Below are positions 56,663 through 64,000 of a stretch of 64,000 bases of DNA, one piece after another (position 1 is the stretch's first letter; the number at the start of each line of letters is the position of its first letter). The notes under the pieces were generated by a model. The model did no database searches. It worked only from the letters and a program-made list of their open reading frames with translations, and had not been told where the DNA came from. Position numbers and translations under genes: made by a program. Location: contig NZ_RCCA01000001.1 in assembly GCF_003663845.1 (NCBI RefSeq), forward strand, positions 3,286,001 through 3,350,000, read 5' to 3'. This stretch comes from Chryseobacterium sp. 7. GTDB taxonomy: Bacteria; Bacteroidota; Bacteroidia; Flavobacteriales; Weeksellaceae.

Positions 56663-57151
56663 ATGAAAAAAACTATTGCAATGGCTGCATTAGCTGTAGC
56701 TGTATCTTTCGGTGCTGTTTCTTGTAAAAAGAAAGTTTCTGATGCCGATCTTCAGACTCAGGCTACAACAGTGGTAACTTCTAATCCCAATGCTTCTGTG
56801 GAAGTAAAAGAAGGTGTAGCGCACTTAAGCGGAACTTTTGCAGATCAGCAGTCTAAGGATGCGATGATTGCAAAGCTAAAAGCAATCAGCGGAGTAAAAG
56901 ATGTAATGGATATGTCTACAATAGCGGCTGCTCCTACTGCAGCACCTGTTGAAACAGCTTCAGCTGTAGATCCTGCTGTTCAGAAAAAAGTTCAGGATGC
57001 GGTGAAGGATTTCCCTTCTGTAAAAGTAGAAGTTGTAAACGGGCAGCTTACTCTTACAGGTAATGTTTCTGGTTTACAGGCTAGAAAAATCAAAGAATCT
57101 GTAGACGCTTTGAAAATCGGAAAGTATAACAACAACCTAATCGTAAAATAA
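56663..57151 (+). CDS. BON-domain lipoprotein
   Basis: 162 aa. Lipobox VSC with Cys21, then two BON-type repeats (about 30-80 and 105-162) with the GxVxLxGxVxxxxxRxxAxxxxxxxxGVxxVxxxL-like pattern (HLSGTFADQQSKDAM; LTLTGNVSGLQARKIKE). Probably in the periplasmic face of the outer membrane, binding lipid or peptidoglycan. Coupled to the next gene with a 6-base gap. Confidence 0.88.
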   Translation: MKKTIAMAALAVAVSFGAVSCKKKVSDADLQTQATTVVTSNPNASVEVKEGVAHLSGTFADQQSKDAMIAKLKAISGVKDVMDMSTIAAAPTAAPVETASAVDPAVQKKVQDAVKDFPSVKVEVVNGQLTLTGNVSGLQARKIKESVDALKIGKYNNNLIVK

Positions 57152-57157
57152 TTTAAG

Positions 57158-57577
57158 ATGAGCGAATTACAAGATAAATATTCAAGCGTAGTTTCAGCGG
57201 CTCAGTCTGCAGGAATCTCAAATCTTCAGGTTCAGGAGCAGGACGGTATCCTTTATGTTTCCGGAAGCGCTTCCAATACTGCGGCTAAAGATGCTGTATG
57301 GAATGCTTTAGGAGCTATTGACTCTACTTATTCTGCATCAGATATCAATATTGATGTACAGGTTGCAGGTCTTGCTTCAGGAGCTTCTTTAACAGTTGCT
57401 ACGGAAGATTCTAACCTGAATATCAGACAGGAGCCTTCTACTGAAGCTGCCGTTGTAGGTAAAGCTGCTAAAGGTTCTTCTGTAACTTTAATTGAACAGA
57501 CTTCTGATGACTGGTGGAAAGTGAAAACTGATGACGGACAGGAAGGATATGCTTATTCAAGATATTTAAGAGCTTAA
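57158..57577 (+). CDS. BON-like and SH3 domain protein
   Basis: 139 aa. No signal peptide is visible. A BON-like N-terminal part (about 1-70) is joined to an SH3b domain (about 80-139: LNIRQEPSTEAAVVGKAAKG, WWKVKTDDGQEGYAYSRYL). The lack of an export signal is odd for an SH3b that would touch peptidoglycan. Co-transcribed with the lipoprotein. Confidence 0.85.
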   Translation: MSELQDKYSSVVSAAQSAGISNLQVQEQDGILYVSGSASNTAAKDAVWNALGAIDSTYSASDINIDVQVAGLASGASLTVATEDSNLNIRQEPSTEAAVVGKAAKGSSVTLIEQTSDDWWKVKTDDGQEGYAYSRYLRA

Positions 57578-57616
57578 TTTTTATTAAATAATAATAAATT
57601 TTCACAAAAAAAGCAT

Positions 57617-57646
57617 AGAAACATCCCAGTTTTGGGATGTTTTTAT
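57617..57646 (+). terminator. Terminator of the BON pair
   Basis: AAACATCCCA / TGGGATGTTT with a GTTT loop, then TTTTAT. Confidence 0.85.
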
Positions 57647-57671
57647 ATTTTTACCGCTCAAAAAAAAACTA

Positions 57672-60469
57672 ATGAAGAAAACTCTGCTGCTATTGACTTT
57701 GATGTTCACTGTCATTATTCTGCACGCCCAAAAACTACACATTGACGGAAAAATTTCGGATCCTGAAAAAAAGCGATAGAAAATGCCACCGTTTATCTTT
57801 TGAAACAAAAAGATTCATCCATTATCAATTATACTGCTACTAATAAGGAAGGGAAATTCTCGCTGAAGATAGATGATTTAAAAGAACCTTCCATTCTTAA
57901 AATTGATGCTGATAAATTGTCTTCTTATTCAAAAAAATTTGAGAAAATAGATCAATCCCAGTCTTTGGGAGATATTCAGCTTGAGAAACAGAATATCGTC
58001 AACAATATTGATGAGGTAAAAATCAAAGCATCTCCAGTAAAAATTAAAAAAGATACTATTGAATTCAACGCAGCTTCAATAAAAGTACGTCCCGACAGTA
58101 AAATTGAGGAACTTCTGAAGCAGATCCCTGGGGTAGAGATTAATAATGATGGAAAAATTACGGTCAACGGAAAAGAAGTGGATCAGATTATGATCAACGG
58201 AAAGCCTTTCTTTGATAAAGATGGTAAAATTGCCCTTCAGAACTTACCGGCAGATATCATCAAAAATATTCAGTTTACTACCACTAAAACAAAGGAAGAA
58301 GAATTAAGCGGAAAAGCACCAAAATCTCAGAATACAACCATCAACTTTAATATTGACGAAAAGAAAAATAAAGGATTACTGACAAGACTTACGGTAGGCT
58401 ACGGTTCAGACAAACGGTATGAAACAAGCGGATTAGCCAGTTATTTTAAAGGGGATACAAAAATTAGTCTTTTGGCTTCTTCCAATAATATCAATTCACA
58501 GGGGTTCTCACGGGATGAGGTTTTTGACAGCATGGGGAACGGCCGAAATGCCTGGATGATGCAGGGAGGATCTGTCTCTACGGTAGGAAATGTGACATAT
58601 TACAACCAGGGAGGCGGAACAAAGGGAATCCAAAGGTCTACAACCATCGGCCTTAATTATAGTGATAAGTTTGGAAAAGATGCTGACCTGGATTCTTTCA
58701 GCCTTATGCATACTGACTCTAATACGGAATCCAGATCTAAAGTTTCAAGATCTACCCTTCTACCAGATTATACGCTTCAGACCAATTCTGAAAGCAATGG
58801 AGAAAATGAATCCAAACAATACAACGTTGATACTTCAGTCAAAATAAAGCTGGATTCTATGACAAGCATTTATCTTTCCCCAAGATTTTCTAAAAACAGC
58901 AGCTTTAGCTTTAATAATTCTAAATCTTCTTCTTTAAGAAATGGCAGCCTTCTAAATGAAAGTAATGCTTATTCAAGTAATGATTCGGAAAGCAATTCAT
59001 TTAATCCTTACCTGTATTTTTCAAGAAAATTCAAGAAAAAAGGACGTTCCGTTTCAGCTAATATAACAAGCTCAATATCAGAATCTAAAAGAGATAATCT
59101 GAACCAGTCTCAGAATACCTTTTACCAGCAAAGCGGCATTACTGTTGACAACAGGGATCAGTTGGCCAAAAATAAAAATCAGAATAATACGTTTAATTTC
59201 AATGCAGGATATACGGAACCCATTTCCGATTCATCCAGCGTCAGTTTTGAAGTAAAATATGAAACAAGATCTGCCAGAGATTTAAGGAATGTAAATGATT
59301 TTGATAATACGACAGGTGATTACACCAAATACAACCAGCTTTTATCCAACAATATGAGACAGAGAATCAATCAAATTTCGCCTGAACTTACCTATCAGAT
59401 CAACAAAAACAAGTTGAACTTCTGGGCTTCTGTAAAGCTTGATATTTCGGATATGAAAGTAAATTCTATCTTTAATGGGCAGCAGTATGACCTTCAGAAA
59501 AATTTTGCCCTGCCTGAATATAATGTAAACCTTTACTATCAGCTTGGCGAAGGAAAAAACCTGAGTATTTACAACTACGCCAACTTCACTATCCCAACCG
59601 CTGAGCAGCTTACACCATATAAGGATGAGTCTAATCCTTTGGCTACCTATCAGGGAAATCCTGATTTGAAAAATACATGGTCAAACAATCTTTCTCTTTA
59701 TTTCAGCAATTATAACAAAGTAAAAGATCTCAGCTACTACATCAATATTGGTTTTACCTACAGGAACAATGATATCATTAATTTTACAAAATATGATAAT
59801 GCAGGAAAGCAAATTGTAACCTACGATAACGTAAGTGGAAATAAAAGCATCAATGCAGGCGCAGGATTAAGCAAAATTCTGAAATGGAAAAACAATAAAC
59901 TGACCATCAGCCCGAGATTCAATATGAATTATGCTTATAACAATGGTTTCATTGATGGGCAGGCTTTCACCAGCAATTCATATAATCTTAATCCGGGTAT
60001 TAACCTGACGTATGAAATCAAGGATAAGATGACCATCAGGCCTTCTTACAGACTTGGATACAGTTTCTCCAACTATACCAATTATAATATCAACAGGGTA
60101 AATACAGCGAATCAGTCATTGAAACTTGAACTCACCAATTATCTATTTAAAGGCAACTTCGTATTGGGAAATGATTTTGAATACAATACCAACTCGAATA
60201 TTGCTCCGGGCTTTAAAAAGGACTTTTATTTCTGGAATACCAGCCTTGGATATTCATTTTATAAAAAACAGTTTACAGCAAAAGTGAAAATCTATGATGT
60301 ATTAAACCAAAATCAAAGTGTAAGAAGAACCATCACAGATTCTTACTTCGAAGACCGTGAAGACCTCATCCTGAAAAGATACATCATGTTCTCCATCAGT
60401 ATGAAACTTAATAAATTTGCAGGTAAAAAGCGCAATAAAGCAACACCATACTTTTATATATATTTTTGA
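57672..60469 (+). pseudogene. TonB-dependent-receptor-like barrel, frameshifted at a poly-A tract
   Basis: The ATG at 57672 starts a signal peptide (MKKTLLLLTLMFTVIILHAQ) and the first strand of a carboxypeptidase regulatory domain, then meets TAG at 57777. The following frame is open from 57780 to 60469 and continues the same protein (AIENATVYLLK). One more A in the 7-base A run at 57766-57772 would join both into about 932 aa of an outer-membrane beta-barrel protein (plug LLKQIPGVEINNDGK, then barrel). The downstream frame alone begins at a TTG at 57800 with no signal peptide. Sequencing error, a recent mutation or slippage switching all fit. Confidence 0.85.
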
Positions 60470-60542
60470 TAATGGCCGGATTCTTCCGGCTATTTCTATG
60501 AATATCCCAAACTTCAATACCACTACAACTGAAGGTGCAAAA

Positions 60543-60605
60543 TTCCCCTCCCTCGGAGGGGTGGCGAAAATTCAAAGAATTTTTGACGGGGTGGTTCCCC
60601 ACGAA
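60543..60605. repeat. Dispersed CCCTCCCTCGGAGGGGTGGCG element
   Basis: Two hairpins: CCCCTCC / GGAGGGG (60545-60561) and AAAATTC / GAATTTT with the flank GACGGGGTGGTTCCCC. The element is GC-rich at the ends, matches a type I know from other Flavobacteriia intergenic regions, and lies downstream of the frameshifted barrel. Confidence 0.65.
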
Positions 60606-60703
60606 ATATCATCACCCAATAAATACTAATAACAATAACCTTTTTAAAAGAAGATGTATGCATAAACTTGTTTTTATTTTTAAATTAGCGGTAAATTTTT
60701 TTT

Positions 60704-62563
60704 ATGAAAATCCATATTTCAGTATTATGTATTCTTTTTTTCATTCTTGGTAAAGCGCAGAAGACGGAACAGAAAGACACTTTCGTTAAAGACAACTTCA
60801 CCAAGAAAGAATTTTATATTCCCATGCGTGATGGAGTGAAGCTGTTCACTGCGGTGTATATCCCAAAAGATATATCTAACAAGAACAAATATCCGTTCCT
60901 GATGCAGAGAACCTGCTACAGTATTGCGCCCTACGGAGAGAATGAATATAAAACAAAGGTAGGTCCCAACATCTATCTTATGAAAGACAAGTATATTTTC
61001 GTGTATCAGGATGTGCGCGGAAGATATATGAGTGAAGGTACATTTACCAATATGACTCCGCAGGTAGAGCATAAAACCAAAAAAGATGTTGATGAAAGTA
61101 CAGATACTTATGATACCATAGAATGGCTTTTGAAAAATATCAAGGATAATAATGGTAAAGCAGGTCAGTTCGGAACCTCTTATCCTGGATTTTATACTGC
61201 TGTAGGAACGTTGTCACAACATCCTGCTTTGGTAGCCTCTTCACCTCAGGCACCAATTTCTGATTTCTGGAATGATGATTTTCTTCACAACGGAAGATTT
61301 ATGCTGGGATATTTCAGGACGTTCCCGGTTTTCGGAGTTCAGAAAACACAACCGGAAAAACAGGCATGGTATATGGATTCCTTCATCAAACAGACTTCTG
61401 AAGACGGATTAAAGTTCTACAGAGATATGGGCACTCTGAAAGATGGATATGAAAAATACTACAAAAATAATTTCTTCATGACGGAAATTATGAATCATCC
61501 CAATTACGATGAATTCTGGCAGAAAAGAGGTCTCCTTCCTCATCTGAAGAATATCAACCATGCAGTAATGACTGTTGGCGGATGGTTTGATGCAGAAGAT
61601 CTTTCAGGACCTTTAAATATTTATAAAACCATTGAAAAAACAAGTCCTAAGGCTAAAAACACCATTGTAATGGGGCCTTTCTCTCATGGCGGCTGGTCTC
61701 AGGAGCAAGGGAAGCATTTCCACAGTGAAACCTATTTTGGGGACAGTATTGCAACCTATTATCAGAAAAATATTGAAACCAGATTCTTCAACCACTATCT
61801 GAAAGGCAACACAAAGGAAGATGCAGGACTTCCTGAAGCACTGATGTATGACACCGGAACTAAAGAATGGAAAGAGTTTGCTTCTTATCCCCCTAAAAAT
61901 TCACAGAAAGTGAATTTCTATTTAGCTGATAAAACTTTAAAAAAATCATCCGGACAAGGCTATTCTGAATATTACAGTGATCCTAACAATCCTGTTTTAA
62001 GTTCAGATCATTTAAAAGATTTTAACGGTTTTACTCCAAAAAATTATATGTCGGAGGACCAGAGATTTGCTGTCGGAAGACCTGATGTATTAACTTTCAC
62101 TACGGATGCACTGACTGACGACATTACATTTGCAGGAGAGATCATGGCTAAACTGAATATAGCATCCTCTTCTACAGATGCAGATTTTGCTGTAAAATTA
62201 ATTGACGTTTACCCTGAAGATTTCAAACCTGCAGAAAAGAAAGATGGAGTGATCTATGGCAACTACCACCAGATGGTAAGAAGTGAGATAATGCCTGCAA
62301 GATTCAGAAATACAAAAGAAAAGGGAGAAGCCTTGGTTCCGAACCAGAAAACGGCTGTTAACTTCAGACTTCAGGATGTAGTTCACACATTCAAAAAAGG
62401 ACATAAAATCCAGATTCAGATCAGCAGTACTTGGTTTCCGCTTTTCGCAATCAATCCGCAGAAGTTTATGGATAATCCGAATTATGCCAACAAGGAGGAT
62501 TACACCAAAGCATTTATTAGAGTTTATGATGACAGCTCTATAGAAGCTGAAGTTTTAAAATAA
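60704..62563 (+). CDS. Secreted CocE/NonD-type serine hydrolase
   Basis: 619 aa with a signal peptide (ends LGKAQ). The alpha/beta part has MRDGVKLFTAVYIP, QDVRGRYMSEG, the nucleophile elbow FGTSYPGF (Ser159), and GPFSHGGWSQ carrying the probable catalytic His; the C-terminal jelly roll (about 440-619) follows. This fits alpha-amino-acid ester hydrolases, glutaryl-7-ACA acylases and X-Pro dipeptidases; the precise substrate is open. Confidence 0.9.
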   Translation: MKIHISVLCILFFILGKAQKTEQKDTFVKDNFTKKEFYIPMRDGVKLFTAVYIPKDISNKNKYPFLMQRTCYSIAPYGENEYKTKVGPNIYLMKDKYIFVYQDVRGRYMSEGTFTNMTPQVEHKTKKDVDESTDTYDTIEWLLKNIKDNNGKAGQFGTSYPGFYTAVGTLSQHPALVASSPQAPISDFWNDDFLHNGRFMLGYFRTFPVFGVQKTQPEKQAWYMDSFIKQTSEDGLKFYRDMGTLKDGYEKYYKNNFFMTEIMNHPNYDEFWQKRGLLPHLKNINHAVMTVGGWFDAEDLSGPLNIYKTIEKTSPKAKNTIVMGPFSHGGWSQEQGKHFHSETYFGDSIATYYQKNIETRFFNHYLKGNTKEDAGLPEALMYDTGTKEWKEFASYPPKNSQKVNFYLADKTLKKSSGQGYSEYYSDPNNPVLSSDHLKDFNGFTPKNYMSEDQRFAVGRPDVLTFTTDALTDDITFAGEIMAKLNIASSSTDADFAVKLIDVYPEDFKPAEKKDGVIYGNYHQMVRSEIMPARFRNTKEKGEALVPNQKTAVNFRLQDVVHTFKKGHKIQIQISSTWFPLFAINPQKFMDNPNYANKEDYTKAFIRVYDDSSIEAEVLK

Positions 62564-62567
62564 ATTG

Positions 62568-62602
62568 AAAAAGCTGTTCGTTTGAACAGCTTTTTGTTTT
62601 TG
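62568..62602 (+). terminator. Terminator of the CocE-type hydrolase gene
   Basis: AAAAAGCTGTTC / GAACAGCTTTTT with a 4-nt loop and T run. Confidence 0.9.
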
Positions 62603-62650
62603 AGGATTTGAAGTATATTTTTAGGTTTTGGCTAAAGCCGGATGATTTCT

Positions 62651-63262
62651 TTATTCCTCAATGGTTCTAAAGGTCAGGTTTACTCTGGGAGTTTTCACTT
62701 TTGTGGTGGGAGGAAGTCTGTGAAGCCAGTTGTCTTGAGTAGTTCCTTTCATAATCAATAAGCTTCCGTTTTCCAGGAATACTTCTGCTTTCTCCTTAGT
62801 GGTTTTATGTTTAAATAAAAACTTTCTTTCTGCTCCAAAAGTTAGAGAAGCAATGGCTCCATACTTTTTCAGATCTGTTTCACCATCGCTGTGGTAAGCC
62901 ATACCTTCGCTTCCGTCGTGGTATAGATTTAGAAGGCATGAATTGTAAGTTTCACCAGAAACTTCTTCACATTTTTTCTTCAGTTCCAATAATTCCGGAG
63001 TCCAGAATTTAGCATATTTTGTTCTTTTTGAATAGGTATATTCAAAAGCTTTTTCTCCAAACCAGGCTACTTTTCTTTTAGTCAAAATCAGTTTTCCAAA
63101 GATTAATGCCTCATCGTTTTCCCATGGAATCTGGTTCAGCAGATAATCATAGTAAAAATCTGATTTTTCTTTTGAAAAAACCTTTCCATAATAATGAACG
63201 GTCCCGTCGTTCGGAAGGATATTAAGGGGATAATCGGATATTTCTTCGAAGAGACTCATCAT
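62651..63262 (-). CDS. alkB: AlkB-type alpha-ketoglutarate-dependent DNA repair dioxygenase
   Basis: 203 aa. Fe(II) ligands H124-x-D126 (AYHSDGETD) and H181 (WLHRLPP), and the 2-oxoglutarate/substrate Arg in PRVNLTFR. It removes alkyl groups from N1-methyladenine and N3-methylcytosine. It follows the Ada-like gene on the same strand, so both answer to DNA alkylation. Confidence 0.92.
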   Translation of the reverse strand: MMSLFEEISDYPLNILPNDGTVHYYGKVFSKEKSDFYYDYLLNQIPWENDEALIFGKLILTKRKVAWFGEKAFEYTYSKRTKYAKFWTPELLELKKKCEEVSGETYNSCLLNLYHDGSEGMAYHSDGETDLKKYGAIASLTFGAERKFLFKHKTTKEKAEVFLENGSLLIMKGTTQDNWLHRLPPTTKVKTPRVNLTFRTIEE

Positions 63263-63423
63263 AACCTTCTAATTAAATGTTTTATTACTGTAAAAAGTAC
63301 AATGTAAAATGTATTTATGACTTTTATTCAAACACAAATTACACCAATGTTTTTCACAAATTACACGAATTTTCACATCAATAGAAATGGACTTTAACCA
63401 AAACTGATCAGATATGTTTTATT

Positions 63424-64000
63424 TCAGGAGTAAATATGTGAACCTTCCCAGCCCACAATCAGCTGTTTTCTTTCACTTCCCCAGCGGTAGCCGCCAAGAT
63501 GTCCTGTAGACTGAATCACACGGTGACATGGAATAAGAAATGCCACAGGATTACTTCCAATAGCTGTTCCGACTGCTCTGGATGCTTTAGGATTTCCAAT
63601 TTTTTCAGCGAGATTGCCATATGTAGACAGCTTTCCCATCGGAATGGTCAACAGGCTTTCCCAAACTTTAAGCTGAAAATCGGTTCCTTTTAAGTGTAAT
63701 TTTATCGTATTGAGTTTTGTCCAGTCTTTATCGAATATGGACAGTGCATTCTTTTGAAGGATGTCTTGCTGCTCAATAAAAGAAGCATTAGGGAACTTTT
63801 GTTTCAGTTCCCCAAATGCTTTTTCTTTATCGTCTTCAAAAGCCATATAGCAGATTCCTTTTTCTGTAGAAGCTACTAACAGATTCCCGAAAGGACTCTC
63901 AGAAAAACTGTAATGAATATTGAGGCTTTTTCCTCCGTTTTTATATTCTGCCGGAGACATTCCTTCAATCTTTACAAACAGATCATGAAGCCTGCTGGTA
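63424..64000 (-). CDS. ada: Ada-like AraC + O6-methylguanine-DNA methyltransferase (5' part outside window)
   Basis: Open frame from the window end, so the N-terminus is missing. The first visible residues TSRLHDLFVKIEG are the last helix of an AraC-type DNA-binding domain, followed by MSPAEYKNGG, a ribonuclease-like N-terminal part of the methyltransferase, and the active site Cys in FLIPCHRVIQ with a terminal GGYRWGSERKQLI block. A start at the internal ATG (63960) would cut into the AraC domain. It both repairs O6-alkylguanine and activates alkylation genes, likely alkB behind it. Confidence 0.9.
   Translation of the reverse strand, partial: TSRLHDLFVKIEGMSPAEYKNGGKSLNIHYSFSESPFGNLLVASTEKGICYMAFEDDKEKAFGELKQKFPNASFIEQQDILQKNALSIFDKDWTKLNTIKLHLKGTDFQLKVWESLLTIPMGKLSTYGNLAEKIGNPKASRAVGTAIGSNPVAFLIPCHRVIQSTGHLGGYRWGSERKQLIVGWEGSHIYS

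Noticed and set aside
57800..60469. TTG start for the barrel gene as the true start
   Set aside because: It lacks a signal peptide, while the missing one lies just upstream in another frame; a one-base deletion explains both.
63333..63366. Two CACAAATTACAC copies as a CRISPR start
   Set aside because: Only two 12-base copies 22 bases apart, and the spacing stretch is similar to itself; this is a short dispersed repeat between ada and alkB.

Overview
The window reads as chromosome of a Flavobacteriia bacterium close to Chryseobacterium (Weeksellaceae). The grounds are AT-rich DNA, two proteins with type IX secretion (T9SS) C-terminal sorting domains, several SusC/TonB-type barrels, a PafA alkaline phosphatase that matches the Chryseobacterium/Elizabethkingia enzyme residue by residue, Bacteroidota-type promoters (TTG...TAnnTTTG), little use of Shine-Dalgarno sites, and dispersed palindromic repeats of a kind I remember from this genus. 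I saw no rRNA, tRNA, CRISPR array or prophage.

Layout: 1-2.6 kb holds a TonB receptor cut by the window edge, a cobalamin riboswitch in front of it, and a T9SS-exported HAF-like repeat protein. 2.7-5.5 kb is an overlapping pair: a membrane TPR/AraC regulator and a TPR protein of the same build without the DNA-binding end. 5.7-11 kb holds pafA, a protein resembling DUF6896, a SatA-like acetyltransferase, a double-glycine cysteine-rich peptide, a glycolipid-binding-type protein and a secreted alpha/beta hydrolase. 11.2-15.1 kb has malate dehydrogenase and a bacteriophytochrome kinase followed by the heme oxygenase that makes its bilin. 15.4-22.6 kb has a secreted Ntn-hydrolase and then a co-directional set: porin, DASS dicarboxylate transporter, sdhC, sdhA, sdhB. 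This looks like a path that brings C4-dicarboxylates through both membranes to the respiratory enzyme. 22.7-27.2 kb has a cyclase-type hydrolase, a membrane protein, a nucleoid-associated protein and a tandemly duplicated two-gene cassette (tiny membrane protein plus helical soluble protein).

27.3-35.8 kb is the most plastic part: lipoproteins without recognisable domains, an intact IS5-family element with perfect 17-bp ends and a TTA target duplication, a diheme cytochrome c peroxidase preceded by the 3' stump of an outer-membrane protein gene, and a decayed IS1182-type transposase. 36-41.3 kb returns to core genes (dnaK, ppk1-ppx). 41.6-48.3 kb has a Rossmann protein with a tiny overlapping membrane ORF, a large T9SS choice-of-anchor I protein, a DUF3060 protein and an Mrp-NifU iron-sulfur pair. 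48.4-64 kb has an outer-membrane barrel, a GH92 alpha-mannosidase, a TIMP-like protein, an anion symporter with a phytanoyl-CoA dioxygenase, two BON proteins, a second barrel interrupted by a one-base poly-A deletion, a CocE-type hydrolase, and the alkylation-repair genes alkB and ada (ada cut by the window end).

The strongest candidates for undescribed biology are the duplicated cassette at 26.0-27.2 kb, the orphan double-glycine peptide at 9.0 kb, and the phytochrome whose pocket histidine is replaced by glutamine. All functions are read from motifs and family knowledge; no search was run.
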